Shown here in pieces: positions 1 to 7,592 of a stretch of 12,276 bases of DNA. A model generated the notes under the pieces. The model was not told the DNA's origin, did no database searches, and saw only the letters and a program-made list of their open reading frames with translations. Each line of letters opens with the position of its first letter. Within the stretch, counting starts at the first letter, position 1. The stretch is taken from assembly GCA_945861195.1 (NCBI GenBank), contig CAMATS010000034.1:1-12276 (forward strand), in the 5' to 3' direction. A program made the position numbers and the translations under genes. Origin of the DNA: Rhodoferax sp. OV413. GTDB lineage: Bacteria > Pseudomonadota > Gammaproteobacteria > Burkholderiales > Burkholderiaceae_C.

Positions 1-590
1 TCGATTGCCCGCGAAATCCACGACGACATCGGCGGCGCTTTGACGGCCGTGCGGTTTGATTTGGCTTGGGTGGAGCGACACACAGCCGATGCGGCTGCGC
101 AGTCCCACCTGCAGTCTGCCCGGGCCATGCTGGGGCAGGCCTTGGAGGCAAGCCAGCGAATCATGAAAATCCTGCGCCCAGCGATTCTTGACCAGGGCTT
201 GGCGGCCGCGGTTGAATGGCTGGCAACGAGCTTCACCCAACGCACCGGGGGAGGGTACTGCTGCGCAACACCAGCACTGGGCGCGAGATACCCAAAGCGA
301 TAGAGCTGGTTGCCTACCGCAGCGCCCAAGAAGCGCTGACCAACATCACCAAACATTCGCAGTGCGACCTGGTGGAGATCGAGCTCTGCGACGCCCGGGA
401 CGTGCTGACCCTTGAGGTGCGGGACAATGGCGCTGGCATTTCGCCCGATGCGCTGGACAAACCGAAGGCATTCGGCTTGCGCGGGCTCCAAGAACGGGCC
501 AAGACCGTTGCCGGCTGGCTCGACGTTAGCAGCTATGACAAGCGCGGTACCTCTATTATTTTGTCGGTGCCGCTCCCGCCCGGCCCATGA
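1..590 (+). pseudogene. Sensor histidine kinase (HisKA_3/HATPase_c), 5'-truncated by window edge and frameshifted
   Basis: This is the C-terminal half of a NarL/UhpB-type sensor kinase, which would autophosphorylate on His and pass phosphate to the adjacent response regulator. The opening codons, in the frame of base 1, give a HisKA_3 H-box (REIHDDIGGALTAV) with the phospho-acceptor His at 19-21. That frame stays kinase-like to about base 250 and stops at 303. The rest of the catalytic domain lies in the frame of base 3: N-box EALTNITKHS (330-359, Asn codon 342-344), G1 box DNGAG (423-437) and G2 region GLRGLQERA (474-500), with stop TGA at 588-590. One extra G in the run at 247-251 would join both frames as RTGGRVLLR. 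This is either a real frameshift mutation or a homopolymer sequencing error. The upstream sensor part lies outside the window. The family call is firm; functional status is open. Confidence 0.85.
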
Positions 591-615
591 CACCCTGCCA
601 CGGAGTGCTCCTGCC

Positions 616-1245
616 ATGATTCGAGTCATCTTGTGCGACGACCATGCCATGGTTCGCCGCGGTATCCGCGAGACCCTGGCCGAGGCAGTTGACATCCAGG
701 TTACAGGTGAAGCCTCCAGCTACGCGGAGCTGCGGGAGGCGATACGCAAGTTCGCTTGCGACGTTCTTGTGCTTGATCTCAGCATGCCCGGGCGTGGGGG
801 GCTTGAGGTGCTGTCAAGCCTGCGCGACAGCGATTCACCCATCAAGGTGCTGATCGTCTCGATGTTTCCCGAGGATCAATACGCGATACGCTGCCTTCGG
901 GCAGGCGCCCAGGGCTACTTGAACAAAGCTGGCGAACCGGGCGACCTGATTACCGCGGTGCGCACAGTGGCGCAGGGCCGCAAGTATGTGACGCCGGCTG
1001 TGGCACACATGCTGGTAGAGAGTCTGCACCACCCGGAGCACACCACGCTGCATGCCGCGCTGTCTGAGAGGGAGTTGCAGACACTGCTCAACATTGCCTC
1101 CGGCAAGCGACTGTCAGACATTGCTGCGGAACTGATGCTCAGCCCCAAAACGGTCAGCGTTTATCGTTCCCGGGTATTGGAAAAACTCAAGCTCACCAAC
1201 AACTCAGAACTGACTGTCTATGCCATTCGAAATGGTTTGGTCTGA
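616..1245 (+). CDS. NarL/FixJ-family two-component response regulator
   Basis: A 209-residue DNA-binding response regulator. The receiver domain (about 1-118) has the acidic pocket CDDH (Asp8, Asp9), phospho-acceptor Asp54 in LVLDLSMPG, switch Ser82 in VLIVSM and conserved Lys104 in YLNKAG. A LuxR-type helix-turn-helix (about 149-205) reads LSERELQTL, then SDIAAELMLSPKTVSVYRSR, ending with a typical AIRNGLV tail. The open frame extends upstream to 412, but that part overlaps the kinase and is not receiver-like. The ATG at 616 starts the canonical MIRVILCDDH and has GGAG at 602-605, 10 nt upstream. It lies 25 nt after the kinase stop, so the two are probably co-transcribed as a two-component pair. 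If the kinase frameshift is real, this regulator may be orphaned or driven by other kinases. Target genes cannot be read from the sequence. Confidence 0.95.
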   Translation: MIRVILCDDHAMVRRGIRETLAEAVDIQVTGEASSYAELREAIRKFACDVLVLDLSMPGRGGLEVLSSLRDSDSPIKVLIVSMFPEDQYAIRCLRAGAQGYLNKAGEPGDLITAVRTVAQGRKYVTPAVAHMLVESLHHPEHTTLHAALSERELQTLLNIASGKRLSDIAAELMLSPKTVSVYRSRVLEKLKLTNNSELTVYAIRNGLV

Positions 1246-1340
1246 GGCTGCTTGCCAGTTTTTGCTGTGTTCGCTGCTGCCATGACTGAATTCAACAGGG
1301 TTTGTCCCTCAAGGCCTGGCCTGCAGGTGGAGGCAGTAAC

Positions 1341-1388
1341 GCGGCGGTTTTGTCCTGACTGAGGCGAAAGAGGCTGTCAGTGCGCCGC
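1341..1388. other. Nested imperfect inverted repeat between convergent genes
   Basis: An outer arm GCGGCG (1341-1346) pairs with CGCCGC (1383-1388). An inner arm CTGAC (1355-1359) pairs with GTCAG (1376-1380). The structure lies between the response regulator (stop 1245) and the end of the convergent acyl-CoA ligase (1476). It could act as a bidirectional terminator, but no T-run follows on either strand, so intrinsic termination is doubtful. Nothing else recognisable lies in 1246-1475. Confidence 0.25.
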
Positions 1389-1475
1389 CTGCGCCCCAGC
1401 AGCACCGCAGCTGCGCCTCATGGACAATTCGGTTCAACCCAATTTCAAGGCCAAAGTGTGCTTTGGGCACCGCCA

Positions 1476-3218
1476 TCAGCCGCCCTCAGCCTCTTGAAGG
1501 GCGCGCCACATCACCTTACCGCTGCCGCTTTTGGGCAGGGCGTCTACAAACTGCACGCTGCGCGGTACTTTGTAGACCGCCATGTTCTCGCGGCACCATC
1601 CGATCAGCTCGGCCTCGCTGAGCTGATCGCGGTGTGCCGGGCGCAGCACCACCACCGCCTTGACCGACTCGCCGCGGTAGCTGTCGCGGGTGGCAATGAT
1701 GCAGGCCTCTTGAATCGCCGGGTGGCGAAACATCAGCGCCTCGACCTCGGCCGGCCACACCTTAAAGCCCGAGGCGTTGATCATGCGCTTGAGGCGGTCG
1801 GTCAGGAAGAAGTAGCCGTCTTGATCGACATGACCCAAATCACCCGAGCGAAAAAAGCGCTTGCCATCGAGCGTGATGAAGGCCGCCGCGGTGGCATCCG
1901 GGCGCTTCCAGTAGCCCTGAAAAATCTCCGGCCCGTGCATGATGATCTCGCCCTGCTCACCAACGCCAAGCTCGGCGAGAGTTTCGGGGTCGATCACGCG
2001 CGCATCGGTGCTCATGAACGGTATGCCGAGGCACTGCTGCTTGGGCGCGTCAGGCGGGTTGCTGTGCGACGGGGCCGCGGTCTCAGTCAGGCCATAGCCC
2101 TCGATGTAACGCAGGCCAAACTGCTCAAACAGTCGCTGGGCCACTGCCTGCGGCATGGCCGCCCCACCGCCGCCAATATAGACCAAGCTGGAGAGATCAA
2201 ACTGCTCGAAGTTTGGGCTGGCCATGAGGTCGATCACCATGGTCGGGATGTTGGTCCAGTGCGTCACCCGCCAAGACGAGATCAGACGCCCGGCGAGCTC
2301 ACGGTCCCAGCGCGGCATCAGAATCAGTGTGGCACTGCCGCGAATGCTGGTGTGCATCAGGCTGACCATGCCGGTGATGTGGAACATCGGCACCACCGCC
2401 AGCACAATGTTCTCGGGCGAGCCGTTGCCCCACAGGTTGCTGGCAACCGCGTTGTGCATGATGCTGGCATGGGTGTGCATACAGCCCTTGGGTAAACCCG
2501 TGGTTCCGCTGGTGTAGGGCAAGATGGCTAGGTCAGCCGGACCCACCGCCAAGGGCGGCAGTGGCAAGTTGTGCTCGAGTGCGCTTGACCAGTCGTGGAC
2601 CTGGGCACCCGCCGTTTCGGGAGCAGCATGCCGAGCAAGCAGCCAATCTGACCACTGGGCAGGCGGCGCATCAGCGCCGCTGGTGTCGGCATCAAATGCG
2701 TCACTGATATGGCTCAGCACCAGATGGGCCAGACGCAGTGACGGAGCCAGCGCGTCGTTGGCCTGCGCGAGTTGGCCCGCCAGGTCTGCCGTGGTGATGG
2801 CAACGCGAGCATCCGGGTCGGTAATGTAATGCTTCAGTTCCTCGGCTAGGTTCATGGGATTGACTGGCACCACCACGGCATTGGCGCGCAAAATTGCAAA
2901 GTGTGCGACCACCAACTGAGGACAATTTTGCATGTTCAGCAGCACCCGATCGCCTTTTTGCACGCCGAGTTTGTGCAAATAAGCTGCTAAGCGTTCGGCT
3001 TGGTGAAGCAGTTGCGCATAAGACAGGCGTCGGCCAAAAAACACCAGCGCCGCCTTGTCCGGGTAGCGCCGGGCACTGGTTTGCAGGTTGTCCCAAAGCG
3101 ATGTAGCAGGCGGCGTGATGCTCAGTGGGAGGCGCCGCGGCCAAAAGCGGTGGTGCGGCCTGGTACCTGCGGCCAATCGCGTGGGCTGTGGCGGGTTTGG
3201 GTACGGTAGTTGATCCAT
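1476..3218 (-). CDS. AMP-forming acyl-CoA synthetase (fatty-acid--CoA ligase type)
   Basis: A 580-residue member of the ANL superfamily. It is expected to activate a carboxylic acid with ATP to an acyl-adenylate and then transfer it to CoA in the cytoplasm. Visible signatures in order are the P-loop YTSGTTGLPKG (235-245), the A5 motif GYGLTET (374-380), the ATP-ribose-binding Asp in RSGDLG (Asp460), the hinge region DRLKRMINASGFKVWPAEVE (474-493) and the catalytic Lys568 in PKSGSGK. Length and motifs match medium- or long-chain acyl-CoA ligases, with an N-terminal extension (RPHHRFWPRRLP…PATSLW) that I recall from Burkholderiales homologues. The start is the ATG at 3218-3216, with AGGAGA on the minus strand 10 nt upstream. 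It is divergent from the aap operon, with 216 nt between start codons. Substrate chain length cannot be fixed from the sequence; an aromatic or branched acid is possible. Confidence 0.93.
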   Translation of the reverse strand: MDQLPYPNPPQPTRLAAGTRPHHRFWPRRLPLSITPPATSLWDNLQTSARRYPDKAALVFFGRRLSYAQLLHQAERLAAYLHKLGVQKGDRVLLNMQNCPQLVVAHFAILRANAVVVPVNPMNLAEELKHYITDPDARVAITTADLAGQLAQANDALAPSLRLAHLVLSHISDAFDADTSGADAPPAQWSDWLLARHAAPETAGAQVHDWSSALEHNLPLPPLAVGPADLAILPYTSGTTGLPKGCMHTHASIMHNAVASNLWGNGSPENIVLAVVPMFHITGMVSLMHTSIRGSATLILMPRWDRELAGRLISSWRVTHWTNIPTMVIDLMASPNFEQFDLSSLVYIGGGGAAMPQAVAQRLFEQFGLRYIEGYGLTETAAPSHSNPPDAPKQQCLGIPFMSTDARVIDPETLAELGVGEQGEIIMHGPEIFQGYWKRPDATAAAFITLDGKRFFRSGDLGHVDQDGYFFLTDRLKRMINASGFKVWPAEVEALMFRHPAIQEACIIATRDSYRGESVKAVVVLRPAHRDQLSEAELIGWCRENMAVYKVPRSVQFVDALPKSGSGKVMWRALQEAEGG

Positions 3219-3252
3219 CTTTTAAGTGTCTCCTGATTTGCCAATCCAGCGC

Positions 3253-3268
3253 TGGCACCTATTTTGCC
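3253..3268 (+). promoter_or_regulatory. Candidate sigma-54 (RpoN) promoter for aapJQMP
   Basis: TGGCACCTATTTTGCC matches the -24/-12 consensus TGGCACGNNNNTTGCW at all core positions: TGGCAC, exact spacing, then TTGC. Only the G after TGGCAC and the final W differ. It points toward aapJ, with transcription expected near 3279, giving a leader of about 155 nt. Sigma-54/NtrC control is well known for amino-acid uptake operons such as glnHPQ. I see no convincing NtrC dyad (GCAC…GTGC) in the 200 nt upstream, so the activator is unknown. Confidence 0.6.
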
Positions 3269-3288
3269 GAATGCCTGGCAGCAAGACC

Positions 3289-3310
3289 TTGGCGCCGAAT
3301 GGCGCACCAA
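3289..3310. repeat. Imperfect dyad TTGGcGC…GCaCCAA in the aap leader/divergent region
   Basis: A left arm TTGGCGC (3289-3295) and right arm GCACCAA (3304-3310) form an inverted repeat with one mismatch per arm pair and an 8-base centre. It lies just downstream of the expected sigma-54 transcription start and upstream of the divergent ligase gene. It could be an operator for a dimeric regulator acting on either gene, or a leader stem. The arms are short, so chance is possible. Confidence 0.3.
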
Positions 3311-3361
3311 ATTTGATCGTAAACCCGAATGTACTAGCCTGACAGTGCTGATACAGTCCGA

Positions 3362-3417
3362 GGTCCGGAGCCCTGACGCTGCCTGCGGAACCGGGCCCTT
3401 ATTGGTTTTATTTTTTT
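3362..3417 (+). terminator. GC stem-loop plus T-rich tract in the aapJ leader (possible attenuator)
   Basis: GGTCCGG (3362-3368) can pair with CCGGGCC (3391-3397) as a 7-bp stem with one G-U pair. The 22-nt loop itself contains CGC…GCG. A T-rich stretch follows (3399-3417, including seven T's). The T-tract begins some distance from the stem, so this is not a textbook intrinsic terminator. It ends just before the aapJ Shine-Dalgarno and would lie inside the transcript of the sigma-54 promoter, so read-through control or leader folding is possible. I see no clear leader peptide. Confidence 0.3.
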
Positions 3418-3434
3418 AAACTGGAGATCTGCAT

Positions 3435-4466
3435 ATGAATTTGAGCAAATTGAGCACCCTGGCCGCTGCTGTGGCGGCCGTGGCAACACTGAGCGCCACC
3501 CCAGCCCACGCTGGCAAGACCATAGACGCCATCAAGGCGCGTGGCCAGGTCATCTGCGGGGTCAACCCCAGCCTGCCAGGTTTTGCTGCGGCTGACAGCC
3601 AGGGCAACTGGACCGGCTTTGATATCGACATCTGTAAGGCCATCACGGCAACCCTGCTGAGCGACGTGACCAAGGTCAAATGGACGCCGTTGAACGCCTC
3701 CCAGCGTTTTGCGGCCCTGCAGTCGGGTGAAATCGACGTGCTGTCGCGCAACACCACCTGGACCCTCACCCGGGATGCATCCCTTGGCCTGAACTTCACT
3801 GGCGTCACTTACTATGACGGCCAGGGCTTCATGGTCACCAAAAAATCCAAGATCACCAGCGCCAAGCAACTCAAGGGCGCCACGGTCTGCGTGCAATCCG
3901 GCACCACCACAGAGAAAAATCTCGCCGACTACTCCAAGGCCATGAATCTCAACATGAAGCCAGTAGTGTTTGAGACCCAGGAAGCCACCAACAAGGCCTA
4001 CTTTACCGGGCGTTGCCAGGTCTACACCACTGACGCCTCAGGCCTCGCTTCGGTGCGCAACAAGGAAGCCACCAACCCCGCTGACCACGTGATCCTGCCG
4101 GACCTGATCTCCAAAGAGCCGCTTGGCCCGTCGGTGCGCCGGGGAGATGACGAGTGGTTTGCCATCGTCAAATGGGTTGTGTTCGCCTTGATTGAGGCCG
4201 AAGAATACGGCATCACTCAGGCCAATGTTGACCAGATGAAATCCAGCACCGATCCGGTGGTTCAGCGCATCCTGGGCACCTCTGAGGACACCGGCAAGTT
4301 GCTGGGTCTGGACAAAGACTGGGCCTACCGTGCCATCAAGGCCGTGGGTAATTACGGCGAGATGTTCGAGCGTAATCTGGGCCCGAATTCAACCCTGAAA
4401 CTGCCACGTGGAGCCAACAACTTGTGGAGCAAGGGCGGCCTGATTTACGCACCGCCAGTGCGTTGA
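3435..4466 (+). CDS. aapJ: General L-amino-acid ABC transporter, periplasmic binding protein AapJ
   Basis: A 343-residue solute-binding protein of the polar/general amino-acid family (SBP_bac_3). A Sec signal peptide spans residues 1-26: positively charged start, hydrophobic AAAVAAVATLSA core, cleavage probably after AHA. The mature part shows ligand-binding features of the family: CGVNPSLPGF (41-50), GFDIDICKAI (61-70), the AapJ/BztA-like LSRNTTWTLTRD (103-114) and SGTTTE (155-160). Length matches rhizobial AapJ (about 341), and it heads the complete J-Q-M-P order. The ATG at 3435 has GGAG 8 nt upstream (3423-3426). It lies downstream of a sigma-54 promoter candidate and overlaps or abuts aapQ. 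The AapJ/BztA/YhdW family takes up a broad range of L-amino acids; the exact ligand range here is inferred. Confidence 0.95.
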   Translation: MNLSKLSTLAAAVAAVATLSATPAHAGKTIDAIKARGQVICGVNPSLPGFAAADSQGNWTGFDIDICKAITATLLSDVTKVKWTPLNASQRFAALQSGEIDVLSRNTTWTLTRDASLGLNFTGVTYYDGQGFMVTKKSKITSAKQLKGATVCVQSGTTTEKNLADYSKAMNLNMKPVVFETQEATNKAYFTGRCQVYTTDASGLASVRNKEATNPADHVILPDLISKEPLGPSVRRGDDEWFAIVKWVVFALIEAEEYGITQANVDQMKSSTDPVVQRILGTSEDTGKLLGLDKDWAYRAIKAVGNYGEMFERNLGPNSTLKLPRGANNLWSKGGLIYAPPVR

Positions 4467-5662
4467 GTCCAAAGGGCATCAAGCCCGCCCGGCCAGCCCC
4501 GCCCAAAAAACGGGACTGGTCGTGGCGTAGTCAAGCGCTGCGCAGCCTGCTCTACCAAGTGGTGGCGCTGGCCTTCGTGATCAGTGCTGGCTACTATTTA
4601 CTAGGCAACACGCTGGAGAACATGCGCCTGCGCGGCATCAAAAGCGGTTTTGATTTTTTAGTGCAACCGGCTGGCTTCGGAATTGGCGAAAGCATCATTC
4701 CTTTTGATTCAAGCGAAAGCTATGTCAAAGCATTTGCGGTAGGCGTCTCAAACACCCTTCGGGTATCTGCGCTGGGCATTGTGCTTGCCACGCTGCTCGG
4801 CACATTCATCGGTATTGGCCGCTTGTCGCGCAATTTTTTGCTGCGCAGCCTATGCGGGGCTTACGTGGAGTTTTTCCGCAATGTGCCGCTGCTGCTGCAG
4901 TTGTTCATCTGGTATTTCATTCTGACCGAGACCCTGCCCACGATTGAGGAAGCGCTCAAACCATTGCCGGGTGTGTTTTTTAGCAAGAACGGTTTGCAGT
5001 TTCCGATCCCCCTGTGGGCCGACGGCCACGCTTTAACCCTCGCGGGCATGTTTTCGGGCCTGGTTCTTGCCGTCTGGTGGGGAAGACAGGCGCACCGCCA
5101 TTTTGAGGCAACTGGCCAACTTCGCCCGGTTGCTTTGCCCGCCTTGGCCCTGCTCGCTGGCCTGGGCCTCTTGGGCTGGCTGTTGGGCGGCAGTCCGGCA
5201 GCACTGGACATACCCGAAAGCACAGAGCTCAATGTGGTGGGTGGGGGCTCGCTGACCCCCGAATACATGACGGTGCTAATGGGCCTGACCGTCTACACCG
5301 CCGCCTACATCGCTGAGATTGTGCGCGGCGGCATCCAAGCTGTACCCTTTGGCCAGCATGAGGCGAGTTCTGCGCTGGGTCTGTCTCGCGGCATGGAGGT
5401 GCGCTTGGTGCTTTTGCCGCAGGCGCTGCGGGTGATCATTCCACCGATGACCAGCCAGTACCTCAACCTAACTAAAAACTCATCACTGGCGGTGGCTGTC
5501 GGCTACCCCGACTTGGTTTCAATTTCCACCACCTCGCTGAACCAGACCGGCCGCGCCATTGAGTGCATCGCCATCATCATGGCCTGCTACCTGACACTCT
5601 CGCTGCTGACCTCCTGGTTCATGAACGCCTACAACCGCCGCTCCCTGCTCAAAGAGCGCTGA
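4463..5662 (+). CDS. aapQ: General L-amino-acid ABC transporter permease AapQ
   Basis: The first inner-membrane permease of the Aap system. With a TTG start at 4463, overlapping the aapJ stop (TTGA), it is 399 residues, matching rhizobial AapQ (about 400). A GTG at 4424 with GGAG 10 nt upstream would add 13 residues and overlap aapJ by 43 nt; either start is possible. A first membrane segment lies near 28-47. The HAAT-family motif VEFFRNVPLLLQLFIW is at 135-150. The ATPase-docking EAA loop is EASSALGLSRG…LPQALRVIIP (300-327), followed by Asn-rich LNLTKNSSLA and a final membrane segment. The insert between the fourth and fifth segments (about 165-265, itself with hydrophobic stretches) is a known hallmark of the long AapQ/BztB permeases. 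It pairs with AapM. Confidence 0.93.
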   Translation: MSPKGIKPARPAPPKKRDWSWRSQALRSLLYQVVALAFVISAGYYLLGNTLENMRLRGIKSGFDFLVQPAGFGIGESIIPFDSSESYVKAFAVGVSNTLRVSALGIVLATLLGTFIGIGRLSRNFLLRSLCGAYVEFFRNVPLLLQLFIWYFILTETLPTIEEALKPLPGVFFSKNGLQFPIPLWADGHALTLAGMFSGLVLAVWWGRQAHRHFEATGQLRPVALPALALLAGLGLLGWLLGGSPAALDIPESTELNVVGGGSLTPEYMTVLMGLTVYTAAYIAEIVRGGIQAVPFGQHEASSALGLSRGMEVRLVLLPQALRVIIPPMTSQYLNLTKNSSLAVAVGYPDLVSISTTSLNQTGRAIECIAIIMACYLTLSLLTSWFMNAYNRRSLLKER

Positions 5663-5671
5663 TGCCTCATC

Positions 5672-6784
5672 ATGTCAAGCCAACCCTTTGTGTTTGAGCC
5701 CATCGCCAGTCGCGCACCACCGCGTCCGGTCGGCGGCCTGCTGCCCTGGTTGAGGCGCAATTTATTTGACGGCTGGACCAATATCCTGACCACCCTGCTA
5801 CTGCTGCTGCTGCTCGCCTTGGCACTGCCGCCAGTGTTTCAGTGGGGTTTGATGCATGCGGTATTTGGTGCCGATAACGCTGCCTGCCGGGCCGCCGAAC
5901 ACCACGGCGCCTGCTGGGGTGTGGTGGCCGAGAAATACCGGCTGATTTTTTTCGGTCGCTACCCCTATGAGCAGCAGTGGCGGCCCATGGTGGCCTGCGC
6001 CCTGATGGTCGGAGCCATCGCAGCGAGCTGCTACCGGCCGTTTTGGCGTGCCTGGCTGTTAGGCCTGTGGGCCCTGGTTTTGGCGCTTTTTTTCGTCTTG
6101 ATGAAAGGCGGTTTAGTTGGGCTGGTGGCGGTGGAAACTGCCCGCTGGGGCGGCTTTCCCCTGACTGTCATGCTTGCGACCCTGAGCCTGCTGATAGCTT
6201 TTCCGCTGGCGATTTTGGTGGCCTTGGGCCGCCAATCGCACATGGCGGGCATTCGCACCCTGTGCGTGCTGTATGTCGAGCTGGTCCGCGGTGTGCCACT
6301 CATCTCAGTGCTGTTCATGGCCTCATTCATGCTGCCGCTGTTCATGCCGCAGGGAAGCACCATCGATGTGCTGCTTCGGGTGCTGATCGGCATGACGCTG
6401 TTTACTGCCGCCTACCTGGCCGAGGTGGTGCGCGGCGGCCTGCAGGCCCTGCCCAAGGGGCAAATAGAGGCAGCACAGTCACTCGGTCTGGGCTACTGGC
6501 AAACCACGCGCAAGGTGGTGCTGCCCCAGGCCTTGCGCTTGGTGGTGCCGGCCACCATGAACACCTTCATCGGCGCCTTCAAGGACACCTCGTTGGTAAC
6601 CATCGTGAGCTTGTACGACCTCACCGGCGCATTGCAACTCGCGCTGGGCGATGCCGACTGGCGAAAATTCTTCTTTGAGGGTCAGTTGTTCGTAGCCGCC
6701 ATCTATTTTGTATTCTGCTACGCGATGTCGCGCTACAGTCTGTGGATTGAGCGCCACCTCAATACCGGCACCCGCCGCGAGTAA
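5672..6784 (+). CDS. aapM: General L-amino-acid ABC transporter permease AapM
   Basis: The second inner-membrane permease, 370 residues (AapM/BztC family about 380). N-terminal membrane segment at about 38-56 (a leucine run), then the family-typical periplasmic stretch CRAAEHHGACWGVVAEKYR (72-90) and RLIFFGRYPYEQQWRP (90-105). Further hydrophobic segments lie near 108-120 and 127-153. The transport core begins near 160, with VELVRGVPLISVLFM (202-216) and the EAA loop EAAQSLGLGYWQTTR…LPQALRLVVP (266-293). The ATG at 5672 is 9 nt after the aapQ stop and lacks a good Shine-Dalgarno, so translation is probably coupled to aapQ. Together with AapQ it would form the heterodimeric channel driven by AapP. 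Confidence 0.94.
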   Translation: MSSQPFVFEPIASRAPPRPVGGLLPWLRRNLFDGWTNILTTLLLLLLLALALPPVFQWGLMHAVFGADNAACRAAEHHGACWGVVAEKYRLIFFGRYPYEQQWRPMVACALMVGAIAASCYRPFWRAWLLGLWALVLALFFVLMKGGLVGLVAVETARWGGFPLTVMLATLSLLIAFPLAILVALGRQSHMAGIRTLCVLYVELVRGVPLISVLFMASFMLPLFMPQGSTIDVLLRVLIGMTLFTAAYLAEVVRGGLQALPKGQIEAAQSLGLGYWQTTRKVVLPQALRLVVPATMNTFIGAFKDTSLVTIVSLYDLTGALQLALGDADWRKFFFEGQLFVAAIYFVFCYAMSRYSLWIERHLNTGTRRE

Positions 6785-6801
6785 TTATTCAGGCGAAAAA
6801 A

Positions 6802-7548
6802 ATGAGCTCAGAAAACTCCATCATCGAATTCAATGACGTCAACAAGTGGTTTGGCGACTTCCACGTGCTGCGCGATATCAACCTGCGCGTGGCCAAAGGT
6901 GAGCGCATTGTTATTTGCGGCCCCTCTGGCTCGGGCAAATCGACTCTGATCCGCTGCATCAACCGACTTGAAGAACACCAGCAGGGTCGCTTGCTGGTCG
7001 ACGGCACTGAGCTCAGCGACGACATCAAGGCCATCAATGCCATCCGCAAAAGCGTTGGCATGGTGTTTCAACAGTTCAACCTGTTTCCCCACCTCACGGT
7101 GCTCGAGAACCTGACCCTGGCACCCATGTGGGTCAGCCAAATCCCGAAAAAAGAGGCCGAAGAACGGGCCATGCAGCAGCTGCGCCGGGTACAAATTACC
7201 GAGCAGGCCGGCAAATACCCCTTGCAGCTCTCAGGCGGTCAGCAGCAGCGGGTGGCAATCGCCAGAGCCCTATGCCTGACGCCAAAAATCATGCTGTTCG
7301 ATGAGCCCACCTCGGCGCTGGACCCGGAGATGATCAACGAGGTGCTGGACGTCATCAAAGAGCTCGCCACCCAGGGCATCACCATGCTGTGCGTCACCCA
7401 CGAAATGGGCTTTGCCCGTTCGGTGGCTGACCGCGTGATCTTCATGGACCACGGACAAATTGTGGAAGAAAACACACCGGACGAGTTCTTCAATAACCCA
7501 AAGAACGAACGCACCAGAGATTTTTTGTCCAAAATTCTGTCCCACTGA
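6802..7548 (+). CDS. aapP: General L-amino-acid ABC transporter ATPase AapP
   Basis: A 248-residue cytoplasmic ATPase of the polar amino-acid (GlnQ/HisP/AapP) class. Walker A GPSGSGKST (40-48, Lys46), Q-loop Gln90 in MVFQQFNLFPH, ABC signature LSGGQ (143-147), Walker B IMLFDE (163-168, Glu168) and switch His200 in VTHEMGFA are all intact. Normal full length, with no regulatory C-terminal domain, as expected for this class. The ATG at 6802 follows AGGCGA and an A-run; the gap from aapM is 17 nt. It is the last gene of the operon. Its stop lies 44 nt from the end of the convergent EamA gene, and no strong terminator is visible between them. Confidence 0.96.
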   Translation: MSSENSIIEFNDVNKWFGDFHVLRDINLRVAKGERIVICGPSGSGKSTLIRCINRLEEHQQGRLLVDGTELSDDIKAINAIRKSVGMVFQQFNLFPHLTVLENLTLAPMWVSQIPKKEAEERAMQQLRRVQITEQAGKYPLQLSGGQQQRVAIARALCLTPKIMLFDEPTSALDPEMINEVLDVIKELATQGITMLCVTHEMGFARSVADRVIFMDHGQIVEENTPDEFFNNPKNERTRDFLSKILSH

Positions 7549-7592
7549 GCTGGCCAGACCCCAGCCGCCGAGTCAGCAGGAAGGCATTCGCC

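Noticed and set aside
412..615. N-terminal extension of the response-regulator frame
   Set aside because: It overlaps the kinase G1/G2 coding region and reads as low-quality sequence; the receiver domain begins exactly at the ATG at 616, which has a Shine-Dalgarno.
1380..2495. Long open frame (371 codons) on the plus strand
   Set aside because: It is antisense to the well-supported acyl-CoA ligase, has no recognisable domain and a His/Arg/Ala-rich composition typical of the reverse strand of GC-rich genes.
2866..2883. Second TGGCAC with a GC at -12 spacing (sigma-54-like) on the plus strand
   Set aside because: The TT of TTGC is missing and the site lies inside, and antisense to, the ligase coding region with no gene start downstream at a sensible distance.
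7549..7565. GCTGG…CCAGC hairpin after aapP as an intrinsic terminator
   Set aside because: Only five base pairs and no T-run follows; it may be chance in GC-rich DNA.
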